Shown here: positions 51,101 to 61,504 of the stretch, piece after piece
Layout of the letters: the number at the start of each line of letters is the position of its first letter
Numbering within the stretch: the first letter of the stretch is position 1
NCBI GenBank assembly: GCA_002077045.2
Contig: KZ111149.1
Location: 453,574 to 517,573 of the forward strand
Source of the DNA: Rachicladosporium sp. CCFEE 5018
Taxonomy: Eukaryota; Ascomycota; Dothideomycetes; Cladosporiales; Cladosporiaceae
DNA: 64,000 nucleotides
Direction: 5' to 3'
The notes under the pieces: generated by a model
What the model was told of the DNA's origin: nothing
Seen by the model: the letters and a program-made list of their open reading frames with translations, nothing else
Database searches by the model: none
Program-made: the position numbers and the translations under genes

Positions 51101-51595
51101 ATGCCCTCTGTAAGGTCGGAAGCAAGACTGGACTACTACGAAGTCCTTGGCCTCGACCCAAGCCAGCGTTCACTCAAGCCAGAGCACCTCAAAGCAGCCT
51201 ACAAACGATCCCTTCTGACACATCATCCCGACAAGCAGCGTTCCGAACGATCAGGCCATTCGGCACCATCGATCGACACAATTGCTCTAGCTTACAAGAT
51301 TCTCTCCACGCCGTCCCTAAAGTCAGTTTACGACCAATCACTCGCTGAGCAAAACAGTGCTCAGCCAGGGTCGGACAAAGTCTTCCACACCGGCCTCGAC
51401 ACCGTCGACCTAGACGACTTGGATCTGGATGAGGCAAGCGGAGTCTGGACGCGAAGCTGCAGATGTGGTGACGACAAAGGCTTCCAAGTTACAGAGGCCG
51501 AGCTGGAAAGGAATGTCGAGGATGGCGAGCTCATTACTGGGTGCCGCGGATGCAGTCTTTGGCTAAGAGTCCTGTTCGGTGTCGGAGATGCCTGA
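51101..51595 (+). CDS. DPH4: Diphthamide biosynthesis protein 4 (J-domain, CSL zinc finger)
   Basis: A single exon of 164 residues. The J domain starts at DYYEVLGLDPSQ and holds the HPD triad in THHPDKQRSE, with a helix-IV-like AYKILSTPSLKSVYD. The C-terminus is a CSL (DPH-type) zinc finger: a CRCG pair and, 28-30 residues later, GCRGCSLWLRV, giving four cysteine ligands. Dph4/Jjj3 carries iron for the Dph1-Dph2 radical reaction that starts diphthamide synthesis on elongation factor 2. The length is typical. The gene looks intact, unlike both leftward neighbours. Confidence 0.92.
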   Translation: MPSVRSEARLDYYEVLGLDPSQRSLKPEHLKAAYKRSLLTHHPDKQRSERSGHSAPSIDTIALAYKILSTPSLKSVYDQSLAEQNSAQPGSDKVFHTGLDTVDLDDLDLDEASGVWTRSCRCGDDKGFQVTEAELERNVEDGELITGCRGCSLWLRVLFGVGDA

Positions 51596-51810
51596 AAGGT
51601 ACCCAACAGACCTGGATATAGAAATCTGGAGCTTTCTCCTGAATGAACGCTATCTAAGTAGCAAAGGCTGGCGAACTAATGGCAATGCCTAAGTCGCGGG
51701 TATATATGTCGCGAAGGAAATAATGTTGGTCAAACGACCAAAGCAGCTCGAGCTGGAGAAGGCCACGCCACTTATTCAGCCACTGGAGATGAATTCGCCA
51801 GGCAAACCCA

Positions 51811-53837
51811 TCAAGACGCTGCGCCAGCGTTCGCACTCGCCCCAGACTTCCCACCACTGCTCGGCTCTTCGTCCTCAACAGCAGCATCGGAGCCTCGCCT
51901 CCCCTTTCCGCCGTAGTCACGCTTGACTTTGTTCCCTGCAACTTGGTCAGCACTCCAATCACGCGCCATCGTGAAGGAAGGCGGGACTTACACTTCGAAT
52001 TATTAATCATCACGCGATCTCTCGCATACTGCCCGAAAGCTCCATGCTCATGGCCAGCCCCTCCGCCACTCTCACCCTCAGCCATATCTTCCAAATCACT
52101 CTCATCCGAACTACTAATCGAGCTCGACCGACTCCCCTGCTTATACACAATCCGCTCGCCCTCCTTCTTCTTCCGCTCCCGCTGCGCCTTCTTCATCTTA
52201 TCCATCTTCTCCTTATCGCCATTACAATCCAGAACCTGGATATGCAGGCTGGGAAGATTCGCGGCAAGATAGTCCTTTAGTAGGGGCAAGAGATCAGCGT
52301 TTGGGCGATAGGTGCCAGAGTCGTTGTCAATGACTAGCTCGTAGTTCGCTGGATCTCTCGGGCCTTCAGCTTGCTTTGGGGGACCGCCAGAGATCTCATC
52401 AGGAGGGTAAGCAGGGTTCTCTGCGTGAGGTGGAGGATGGACTTGGGATGTCGATTCGCTTGGTTCGGGTGGTGGAGGGCGGTCTTTGTGCTTCAGGCGT
52501 CGGATGAAAAATTCGCCCGAGAAGGCTATGTATATCGAAACGTCGCTGTGCATGGTGTGTTTACTCAGCAGATCAATGCCGAACTCTTTGCCCGTCTCTG
52601 TGAAGCGCCAAAGCGCGTCGAGCGTGAGGATGTAAGTGAACATTCGTCCGCCCTGATCCCAGTGCACGAGATCCAGGAACTGCCGCGTGACCTTCTCCCC
52701 AGGGTCGGCTTCGAAGTGGCCCCATTGCGTGGAGCGATCGAAGTTGTAGACCCGGTAATGCTGGTGATGTAGTGCTTTGGAAAGGAGGAAGCCTTGGATG
52801 CCATGACCGGTGAACATCCCCTTGATCCAGCCTTTGAACTCTACAAAGCGGTGGTAGAGGGGTGCGGGAGTCGGGCCACGGAGCTGGATCTGGTTGGCTT
52901 GGAAATCGTAGTGCTTTGTAGCCTTTCCGTCCTTGTCCTTGCCATCACTCTCCTCTTTCGCTTTACTTTTCTCGTGGTCCTTTTCCAGCGCATCATTCCC
53001 CGGGTCCTGCACGTTCGCTAGGCGACCGAGGAGCGGACTGTAGTGTCGTGTCCACCACTGCGGTCCGATCGTGTAGAGTCTTCCGTTCTGCCCGTCTTCG
53101 GGCGTGGGTCCGACCATGGACACGCTGAGGTACAGATACCCATGCATATGCTCCGCGACTCTGAAGCACGTAGCCACAGCTCTTATCGCGTAAGCCCGTT
53201 TACTACCCGTCCGCTTCTCAATAGCATACCGCTGCTCTTTGAGACCTTCTCAGTGCTCGCTCAGGGAGTTGACATGCACATGCACGTTCCCCAGCCTATC
53301 GTCCTGATCCGCTGGGTCCTCATCGTACAACCGCAACTTCAGCTTGAACCCGGAGGCTGGCACATTAGCGACGATCCAGTCCACATTCCACTCTGGATCT
53401 GTGCTCCGCCGGATCGTAGGTGTGCGGAGCTGTAGTGGTGGATCCTCTTTATGCCGCGTCTGGTGATCTGTCTTCAACTCCGCCAACACATATGGATCCG
53501 AGGATAGGGAATTGACGTCTGCCATTGGCAAATTCGAGGCGCGGTGGATGGTAAATTTGAGGGTGTACCCGGCCTGGTGGAAGGGTACGGGCGTCGCATC
53601 GTAGCCACCGGCAGGGCCATCGCCTTTCTTCTCGTCCTCCTTCTTCTCGATGCCTGACTTTGGCGCAGCATCGTTGTCTTGCTCTGGCTTGGAGGGCGGA
53701 TCCGATGATGCCCCGCTCACGGAGGAAGACTGCTGTTCTGGCGATTTCTCATTGATAACTCCATGATCCTCTTGTCGAGTATTATGCTCCGCTAATTCCC
53801 CATCAACAACCGGTCTCGCGTCAACATTCCGTGACAT
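51811..53837 (-). pseudogene. C2-domain protein interrupted by an in-frame TGA
   Basis: Two exons, 51992-53837 and 51811-51935, with a 56-nt intron, would give about 656 residues. A C2 domain lies at residues 90-180: YTLKFTIHRASNLPMADVNS, SSDPYVLAEL, then FKLKLRLYDEDPADQDDRLG. Conserved sequence then runs through a stop at 53250-53252: SLSEH-stop-EGLKEQRYAIEKR, continuing RLYTIGPQWWTRHYSPLLG in the same frame. A Trp is expected at the stop, so TGG to TGA explains it. The final exon adds WNKVKRDYGGKGRR. Fungal relatives are soluble C2 proteins that may bind lipids with calcium. The 5' end is uncertain; family-like residues precede the 53837 ATG. Confidence 0.7.
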
Positions 53838-54520
53838 CGCAACGCGGGTCCCAGCCGCTTTGCCAGCGATCGCAATACCCTTATCACTACCCTGCCAAGC
53901 GCCGATCTTCAAGATTTCTCAAAACAATGTCGTGATGAGCGGAAGGTGTCGCAAAGCCATACAGTCAATATCGAGACAATGTGAGCGCGTTGCTATGCAC
54001 AAAGAGGACAACCTCGGCGGAGATGCCGCTCCGGCGCATGAGATATCAGCTGACAACGAGTGTTTCTGCTTGCGTCGTAAGCTTCAGCACGTGCTGCACT
54101 AGCGCGTTGATTGGAAGTCAGACAAGCATGCTAGCATGAGGCTTGGTGCTGCTTGGCCAAGGCATCGCATCGCGTCGGCAGCGACAGCGATTCGCTGGTG
54201 GAGGGGTAGGTCCATATGGCCAAAGTCTATGCAGTTGCATGGAGGGGATGCGAGGAATCGGCTTCTGCAGCGCCTTTGGCTATCATTCTGACGGTGTAGA
54301 GACGAAGGATATCTTATCGCCTGCGGTGAAAACGGTACTATCTTACCCTTGGCGCAAGCCGCACAGCCGAGTAGTGCGAAGACTTGCGTAATTCCCAAGC
54401 AAAACAGCAACATAGGGCGCCGAGACAAGACCTCGTTGCAAGGTTTGCACGCCGCGCCGAAGTGGAAGCGAATCTTGCTTCTGTACAAGGCTAAAGTAGC
54501 GAGCACCCGATTGGGAAGTC
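53838..54520. other. Intergenic, no gene seen
   Basis: 683 bases. About the first 75 may still encode the N-terminus of the C2 protein (IGAWQGSDKGIAIAGKAAG) through an unseen first exon. The remainder shows nothing. Confidence 0.4.
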
Positions 54521-55516
54521 TTACTCCTCGTCCACCATCTCGTCATCCTCATCGTCCTCGCTCATCTCAGCGTAGTCGGCGTAGACTTGCTCGTCGTCGT
54601 GATGGCCCTCCGTTCCCTTGGGAGCTCCGTTCATGTGGCCACCGCCGGTATGTGCAGCGAAACCATGAGCATGACCACGACCAGCGACACCACTCTGTGC
54701 TCCTCTCCCAGCACCACTCTCAGCATACTCGACTCCGCCAGCATCAAGATCCAGTCTCCTCCGCCCTCGCCCTCTATCTCTCTCAATCGCTTCATCTTGC
54801 CATCTCCTCCTCGCATTGCCCACAGCCATAGCCATCGTCCCTGAGCTTTCCCACCTTTCCAACCGCCTCCTGCATCTCCTCAGCGAGCTCCCTACACTCT
54901 TCACCTCTTCTCCCAGATCCACATTCTCCCTCTCACCCGGCACGAAACCGGCCATCAGGACCCTCGGCTTCTTGGCCTCCACTTCATCTCCACCCTTCCC
55001 TTCCATCTTCCTCAAATCCTCATCCTTCTCCCCCCTTTCCCTCGCCTTCCGAATTTTGATCCCCTCCACCTCAGAGTCATACTCAACCGGCATAAGCCGA
55101 ATCCGTTTCCAGGTCCGGAAGATAGCGCCCTCGTCTTCCCTTGCCTCTCGAGCGCGGTGGTGGACTTGCCGAATCCGGCGGTCGAGCGTATACTCAATCT
55201 GCTGCTTACGATGATTGATCAGAGCGCTTTGATGCTGCGTGACGCCGCGGTTGCGTTTCTGGGCTTGGTAGGAAGGTGTGGGGACGTGTTGATCTGTGCG
55301 AGCTACGGGTGAGGGAAAGGTGCCAAAGGAGGTGCGGGATGGTTGAGCGGGTGCAGATGGATTCGTGGAGGGTCCTGGAAGTCCGGGAGTGGGTTTCGCA
55401 GGCTCGACGCGCTGGGAGACGAAGCCATAGGGTGTGCTTGGGAGGAGTGGGACTTGATGAGATGCTTCGCGAGAGATCGAGCGGGCAGCGTGGGGTTCGT
55501 CGGAATCTTTGTTCTT
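54521..55516 (-). CDS. Unknown conserved protein, 5' end lost in the assembly gap
   Basis: About 332 residues are visible, open at the gap edge. The sequence is Pro/Ser-rich at first, then a charged helical core: QHQSALINHRKQQIEYTLDR, REDEGAIFRTWKRIRLMPVE, YDSEVEGIKIRKARERGE, then VLMAGFVPGERENVDLGEE. A Gly/His-rich stretch (HAHGFAAHTGGGHMNG) and a strongly acidic end (MSEDDEDDEMVDEE) close it. Such an acidic tail with basic helices suggests a nuclear protein, but I do not recognise the family. Reading the frame across the N run into the CobW gene would be an artefact. Confidence 0.6.
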   Translation of the reverse strand, partial: KNKDSDEPHAARSISREASHQVPLLPSTPYGFVSQRVEPAKPTPGLPGPSTNPSAPAQPSRTSFGTFPSPVARTDQHVPTPSYQAQKRNRGVTQHQSALINHRKQQIEYTLDRRIRQVHHRAREAREDEGAIFRTWKRIRLMPVEYDSEVEGIKIRKARERGEKDEDLRKMEGKGGDEVEAKKPRVLMAGFVPGERENVDLGEEVKSVGSSLRRCRRRLERWESSGTMAMAVGNARRRWQDEAIERDRGRGRRRLDLDAGGVEYAESGAGRGAQSGVAGRGHAHGFAAHTGGGHMNGAPKGTEGHHDDEQVYADYAEMSEDDEDDEMVDEE

Positions 55517-55616
55517 NNNNNNNNNNNNNNNNNNNNNNNNNNNNNNNNNNNNNNNNNNNNNNNNNNNNNNNNNNNNNNNNNNNNNNNNNNNNNNNNNNNN
55601 NNNNNNNNNNNNNNNN
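55517..55616. other. Assembly gap of exactly 100 N
   Basis: A run of 100 N, the usual placeholder for a scaffold gap of unknown length. The duplicated sequence begins at the first base after it. Confidence 1.
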
Positions 55617-56710
55617 CTGTCCGCACTGGCACTGTGCGTCCACGTCCAGCGCCCAAACGACCAGTTCAGAATGTAGTATGCCGGCCCTTGCACCACGCCG
55701 TTCACTGGCGTCCCATCCGCAGACTTTGGACTTTGACTCGAGCGAATGATCGCTTTGATACGGTAGATCTCGTCCTTTGGCGCGGACTTCAAGAGTGTTT
55801 CCAGCTTCGTCAGGTCAACACTTGCGTCCTTAGTTCCCGAGGACAATGTGACGGAGAGGCACTCGATCTCAGAAGTATGACTATGGTCATGTCCATGCGC
55901 GTGATCATGACTGTGCCCGTGTTTTTGCGGCTTCGTCAGCCAGGCTTTCGCCATCGTAGCATCGAAGCCAAAGAGCAGCTCCTTGCTGATCCATCCTTTG
56001 TCAGATTTGACTTGCGGCGTATCGACATCCAGATCCCCGAGCTTATCGAGGAAGAGATCGAAGTCTCGTTCTGATAGAGCCTCCCATTTGTTGATCACGA
56101 TTAAGTCCGTTTGCTGGGCTTGTAGTTTCGCAGTATGGCTGAGGTCTTTGTAACCGCCCCTAGCACACGTCAGCATCCCCTCCGACCCATGAGAACAACG
56201 CAATCGTACTCACCAATTCTCAGCATCAACAACGCTCACCACGCCATCCAACTCAAATCTCCCCGTTGCCTTGCCAATTCGGTTTACCTCTAACGCGAGT
56301 TTGAGCGGTTCCGCACTGCCGCTCGTCTCGATCACGATTCGATCTGGATTACAATCCTCGTCTAGCTTAATCAACGCGCCTTCAATCTGGCCAATATTGG
56401 TGCAGCAGAGGCAGGAGCCGAACTCGTCGCCTAGCTCCGCAGAACCGGCGAGAGAATCTGAGGCCGCGAGCAGGGAGTCGACTTCGACGGTGCCGATCTC
56501 GGATTTGATGCTGGGTGGACAGTATGAGAGGTTGATTCGAGGAATGAAAGACTGAAGATGGCACACTTACAGAGCGAGCGTGTAGCCTGGGTTTTCAGCG
56601 CGAAGTTGAGGGAGAAGCTTGACGAGCAGTGTTGTCTTGCCTGACCCGACGAAGCCGGTTATGATCGTTATTGGTAGATGACCTAGCTTTGGTGGCGAGT
56701 CGGTGGTCAT
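55617..56710 (-). CDS. CobW-family GTPase, right copy, 3' end lost in the gap
   Basis: Exons 56571-56710, 56214-56510 and 55617-56159 (cut). Exon 2 is 297 nt and keeps the frame: EIGTVEVDSLLAASDS, then FGSCLCCTNIGQ with the CxCC metal-binding motif, and DRIVIETSGSAEPLKLALEV. The Walker A is intact. The last ~142 bases of coding sequence present in the left copy are missing because of the gap. COG0523 proteins of this kind insert zinc or other metals into client enzymes, using GTP; the His-rich loop in exon 3 fits metal handling. This is the only copy here with an open exon 2, so it may supply the function for both. Confidence 0.85.
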
Positions 56711-57224
56711 CGTCGACCGCTGATACTGATCGTTGCATCGGAAGTCATGGCATCGAAGTCAGTGTGTGAAGCCTGAGCTCGGCTTCTTTTTCGGCCATTG
56801 GACTTCGACAAGTTTACGTGCTAGGCGGAGCAGTCTCTCTTCTCTCACTTCACTTGCTTCCGTCTACTATCGAAGCTTCCTCCCTGACTTTTGATGAATT
56901 CATGCAGCTCAGCTCCAATGCTCATGCATAACATACTGCATTTACCCAATCCCTACGTCGACTTATTACGCGCCTGCAACATGATGTAGCTCCACCTAAA
57001 CGACGTCTGCCAAGTAACATCCCACTATGCTGTCCCGCCATGACACAGGTGCTGCAACTTGGAAGCGGCGTAGCACATGCAGGCACAGGAGCCTTTAGCG
57101 GGTTTCATGAGGTAGGTAGGCACACGAGCAAGCTTCTACTCATACGTCTCTTCCTTGACCTCACTTCCTCAACACCAATTTGCTCTTTCACTCTCACACT
57201 CCATTCAATCAAACAACAGCAGTC
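56711..57224. promoter_or_regulatory. Shared divergent promoter, right copy (conserved block 56911-57089)
   Basis: 514 bases between the divergent CobW and small hydrophilic genes. The half next to the hydrophilic gene matches 39871-40050 closely, while the CobW-proximal part is mostly different from the left copy. Confidence 0.5.
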
Positions 57225-57793
57225 ATGGATTTCATCAACAAGGCAATGGGTAGCCAGGGCGGCAACAACCAGCAGCAAGGCGAGAACAACATGCCGCAGC
57301 AGGGCTCCGGCGAGCAGCAGGGCCAGTCCAGCGGCGGTGGAGGGTTCCTCGGTGGCCTTAGTATCACCTGCCCAGATCGACTACTCTCTCGTGACCTGCA
57401 CTGACGATCCTCGAAGGCAACAAGCTCAACGGCGCCGCCGGCGGAGGTCCCGAGAGCGAGAAGAACGAGGATTACCTTGACAAGGGTACGCATAATTCGA
57501 AGACACTCCCTTAAATCAGCCCTCAGACGTGAGCACATCACTGACATACCCGTCAAGGCATCGACATGGTCCAAGGCAAGTTCATGGGCGGTGGGGACCA
57601 GTCCAACGAGTCTGCCGTTGAGCAGGCAAAGGACGAGCAGATCTCCGACTTCATTAGGTACGCAAGCTCCGTCGAGTGCTGTACAGACCGGCGAAGATAC
57701 TGACTAGGGCACAGGGGCCAGTACAAGAGCGTATCTGGCAGCGACATGCCGATCAAGGATAAGCCGACGAGCTTGGACAGGAACGTGGACTAG
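57225..57793 (+). CDS. Small hydrophilic fungal protein, right copy
   Basis: Exons 57225-57360, 57417-57485, 57558-57657 and 57715-57793, giving 127 residues. It differs from the left copy by Gly to Ser in MGSQGG, one Gly fewer in the glycine run, and a Ser at the first exon junction. Exons 2 to 4 code for the same residues. All splice phases are kept, although the first intron has changed clearly (GTATCA donor here, GTACTA on the left). Conservation of four exons with altered introns argues that both copies are functional. Confidence 0.8.
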
Positions 57794-58119
57794 ATCATGC
57801 AGATGGCGATGGGGGTGGCATGAGCATGTGGAGAACGTGGAATGTGACATGAAAGCATAAAGCGGTCAACAAGAGGATCACACAGTGGAGATCAGAAGTC
57901 TGCTACTACACTGTGCTCTAGTGGTTTAGGCTGTCCACGACAGCCACCCAGTAAGCATAGGTGCCCCCCTGATCAAGCGTCTATCCCGTACACCTCCACT
58001 GTAGAATGCACCCGTGGCAACCTACCCCGACGCAGCTCAAGCACCTCCCCAGCCCCTCAACGAGCCTTCTTGTCACCACACGCGCCAACCTCACACCACT
58101 TCATGTTTCCCAGACCCAA
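57794..58119. other. Convergent 3' intergenic region, right copy
   Basis: 326 bases, the same length as the left counterpart 40749-41074, with many substitutions. No gene. Confidence 0.5.
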
Positions 58120-59751
58120 CTAATCGTCCAGCGCCGGCGGCTGATGTCCCTTCTCCCCACCCAGCACCTTATCCTCCTCCCCCTTCCTCAACTTCGGCAA
58201 CTCCGTAATAGCCTCCTCAATAATCCGCAACGCCTCCTTTATCTGCTCCTCTGTGATAACCAACGGCGGTGCCATGCGGATGATGTTCTGGTGTGTGGGC
58301 TTAGCCTGCGGAGGAAGAGGAGATACGTTAGCGTTGCTCTGATCGACGACGTGGGTCTCCATCGGCGGCGAGGAGGTCTCGGCAGAGCTGCTGGAGTTTG
58401 GAGCCGCCGATGAAGAGTCATCGCGCTTCACGTGCGCGATCTTCAGGGCGCGGCCTACCAAGAGTCCCTTCTCCTTCATCAACATGCACAGATCCCAGGC
58501 GCTGTGGCCGTTTGTCTTCTTCTCGTCGATGATCATTGCGTTTAGCAGGCCTTTGCCACGGATTGTGAGGATCATGGAGTCCTTGGACTGGATATCTCGA
58601 AGTCCCTGTCGGAACATCTCACCGAGACGCTCCGCACGCGCGACTAGGTCCTCCTCCTCGACGATCTCGAGCGCTTTGATCGCGACTGCTGAGCCGAGCG
58701 GGTTGCCGCCGTAGGTCGAGCCGTGCGTGCCGGGCTCAATGGTGAGCATTACGTCTTTGCGGCCCAGAACGCAGGAGACGGGGTACATGCCGCCGCTGAT
58801 TGCCTTGCCAAGGAGCACCAAATCTGGCTTGATGCCTGCCCACTCGTGGCAGAGGAGTTTGCCGGTCCGTGCGATACCGGTCTGGATCTCGTCGCAGATC
58901 ATGAGGACGTTGTGCTTTGTGCAGAGCTCGCGGACTTTGCGGAGGTAGTCTTCATCGGGGACTACGATGCCGGCTTCGCCTTGAATCGGCTCGACTAGGA
59001 AGCCAGCGACTTCTTTGCCGTGGTGTTCGAGTGCGGCTTCGAGGGCGGGGATGTCGTTGTAGGGGATCGGCTTGCCTGTTGATGGGCATGAAGAGCCTAC
59101 GCGAGGCAGGTATGGGCCGTAGTTGTCTCTGCTTTCCGGGTCCGTGGACATTGAGATTGCGGCGAACGTGCGTCCGTGGAAGTTCTCTGTGACACTGAAG
59201 ACAATCGCTTTGTCCTTGGGGATGCCTTTGCTCTTGTATCCCCATTTTCTTGCGATCTTGACTGCGGTCTCCACTGCCTCTGCGCCTGTGTTCATCGGTA
59301 GCACCATATCGAAGCCGGTCATGCTTGTGATCTTCTCGGCGAACTTGGGGAAGACATCATTGTGGAACGCTCTGCTGCTAAGTGTGAGGCGGCTCGCTTG
59401 ATCGGTAAGCGCTTGAATGAGTTTCGGGTGGCAATGGCCTTGGTTTACGGCGGAGTAGGCGGAGAGGAAGTCGAGATATTGCTTTCCTTCGGGGTCCCAG
59501 ACATTGCATCCTGATGCTCTTGCGAAGACTATGGGCAAGGGATGGTAGTTATGTGCAGCGAACTTTGCCTCCGAAGACATCGCCTCCTTCGATGATGATG
59601 CATGGTATGCTGTAGATTGCGACGTAGTGGTCGGGGTGAAGATCGGCTTGAACGCTGCTGCTTTGGCATTGAGTGTGCTGTCGGCTGCGTGGCCGTTGGT
59701 GTGGCCATTGGCGTGGCCATTGGTCTCGGGCTCAACTGCACTGGGTGCCAT
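58120..59751 (-). CDS. CAR2: Ornithine aminotransferase, right copy
   Basis: An open frame of 543 residues from the ATG at 59751. The likely intron at 58306-58458 (153 nt, in frame) is base-for-base the same as in the left copy; splicing gives 492 residues. The protein differs from the left copy by one extra four-residue repeat unit in the NGHANGHTNGHA tail, TTTSQ for TAPSQ, and DIPAL for DIAAL. Nearly all other differences are silent. The PLP lysine and all motifs are intact. Two near-identical OAT genes are unusual, since most fungi have one; a dosage effect on arginine and proline metabolism is possible but inferred. Confidence 0.95.
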   Translation of the reverse strand: MAPSAVEPETNGHANGHTNGHAADSTLNAKAAAFKPIFTPTTTSQSTAYHASSSKEAMSSEAKFAAHNYHPLPIVFARASGCNVWDPEGKQYLDFLSAYSAVNQGHCHPKLIQALTDQASRLTLSSRAFHNDVFPKFAEKITSMTGFDMVLPMNTGAEAVETAVKIARKWGYKSKGIPKDKAIVFSVTENFHGRTFAAISMSTDPESRDNYGPYLPRVGSSCPSTGKPIPYNDIPALEAALEHHGKEVAGFLVEPIQGEAGIVVPDEDYLRKVRELCTKHNVLMICDEIQTGIARTGKLLCHEWAGIKPDLVLLGKAISGGMYPVSCVLGRKDVMLTIEPGTHGSTYGGNPLGSAVAIKALEIVEEEDLVARAERLGEMFRQGLRDIQSKDSMILTIRGKGLLNAMIIDEKKTNGHSAWDLCMLMKEKGLLVGRALKIAHVKRDDSSSAAPNSSSSAETSSPPMETHVVDQSNANVSPLPPQAKPTHQNIIRMAPPLVITEEQIKEALRIIEEAITELPKLRKGEEDKVLGGEKGHQPPALDD

Positions 59752-59897
59752 GATTGCGGTGTTGTATGTGGTAGAGCGTTGATCGCCGCGTCCTGTTCTC
59801 TAGAGATCTGAGAATATCTGTTGAATTCAAGATGTGAGAGTAAAATGTAGTAAAGAACAGTGTAGATGCGAACACAGGGCCAAACAAATGGTCAGGG

Positions 59898-59917
59898 ACG
59901 GAGGAAAGAAAGCCCCT
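59898..59917. promoter_or_regulatory. Conserved STRE-like element, right copy
   Basis: Identical to 42841-42860 and placed about 150 bases upstream of the CAR2 ATG. Confidence 0.35.
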
Positions 59918-60418
59918 CTCTAAAAATCGCCCCGCTATCTTTTACCTGCTGATTGAGCCTGCCATGAGCCGTGCTTTAGTTGAAAGCCTTCGCCTGCACC
60001 ACGGTTGGACTTGTACATAGCGGAAGTAGATAGCTACCGCCTGCTTATAGCGGTTTCTGTTACATGAACGCAATGATCTTAAGAAACTATCAGGCGCCAC
60101 ATTGAAGTCATGTGGGCGGCAGAGCGCTTAGTAGCGGATGTGCTCATTGCTGAAGGCGTTCTGTTCAGAGATATTCTTTGCTTTGCTCCTTCGAGAGTGG
60201 GAGCCCTGGATTTGAAAGAAGCGAATGAAGGGGAAGGAAGCGTAGTGTCGTTGGGAGATATATATGCTCTGCCAATGAAGCACTTCCGCAAATTACCTCA
60301 CTCAAGCAATTCACAGCCTGACGCGCAGGTCATCTGTTGAACTGTCGTCACTGCTCGACCGCGTGAGCCTGGTCGTGCAGAGCAAGAGTTTCAAATGTAT
60401 TGTCTTTTCAAGAATCGC

Positions 60419-60535
60419 ATGTACAGCCTCGACATCGACACCGTGTCCGCCTTCCAAGCAGCCACAGCAGTACTTCCGTGCCTCAACCCCAAGTTCGCTC
60501 TAGAACGCCAATATGACCGACGGCTTCGTAGGTGA
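60419..60535 (+). other. Conserved small open frame (38 codons), right copy
   Basis: Same length as 43366-43482. The one residue change is Ser/Asn near residue 23; two other differences are silent (CTT/CTA, AGG/AGA). Confidence 0.3.
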
Positions 60536-61504
60536 GCGTACTCCGTAGCTGCGGTTGATTATGCGTGCACAAAGTGTATGGGGAGGGAAGATCTTGTCTA
60601 TGAGTGCGAGCACCAATAAATGGCAGCGGCGAGCGGGAAAGCAGTGCCAAGGCCGCAGCCCTCCACTGTAACTTTTTCGACGCTATCCAGCACTTCTTCA
60701 AGCTCCTCATTGTCAACAACACCTCGACATGTTACAGGGGACTTGCGTGCTACTTTACATCAGCGGTACTGCATGACTCCGGTTCTATGGTCAAGTCACA
60801 AGCGGTCTCTCCATCTCTCTTCCCTCTCACTCCATCCCCACTCCTTCCCCGATCTCCTTCCTGCAAGACCAAACACAGCACTTCCCACGATTTGCCTGCT
60901 TCCGGCTCATACACGTAGCCCGGACAGCTACTTCATCAATCAGTGGCAGATCAACTCTCTACCCCTCACAGGGTAGAGCGGTGAAATAAGCAGCACCGCG
61001 GTAGATCTATTTACTCCACCCTCCCCGACCGATCGTAGTCTTCGGGCTGCGGCATATTGATGGACGTGGGAGGACTTGCGATCTATGGACATACCCTGAG
61101 ATAACTTGGGGGGCTGTGGAGATGGGAGAGCTGGAAAAGGTGTTGGGTGGAGGAGCGTGGGAAGGGGCGTGGAAGAGTAATGCAGATACTTTTGTACAGA
61201 TTCAATATCAGAGCCATCAGCCATGCGCCATGCTGAACACCCTAGATGCGAATGCAAATGCCATGCATGCGCGCTGTGCCGTGACCCAGATGCCCAGCTA
61301 TGCCACCCTCGTCGCACACTCTCCTCGTTTTCTGCCCATCGCACATACCCATTTTCACCATCTCACATACACATCGTACCTTCCACATCCTCTCCACATA
61401 GCCTTCTCTCGTCGCCCATCCGTTCACCTGTCGCAATACCTCTGCGCTTGCAACTGCACTCCGAGCTTTGCCTGGCAGTCCTGCTCAACCCGGGAGAACG
61501 TTCC

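Larger units (their letters stand above)
59752..61504. other. Long intergenic region, right copy
   Basis: 1753 bases matching 42695-44445. Similarity is weak up to about 60413 and strong from there to the ArfGAP gene. It contains the conserved element at 59898-59917 and the small frame at 60419-60535. Confidence 0.45.

Noticed and set aside
53250..53252. Selenocysteine or programmed readthrough at the TGA in the C2 gene
   Set aside because: Fungi of this group lack selenocysteine insertion, and the following bases (GAA) do not form a known readthrough context.
54521..56203. One 560-codon minus frame spanning the N run
   Set aside because: The frame passes through 100 N and fuses the unknown gene to CobW exon 3; gap length is unknown, so the fusion has no meaning.
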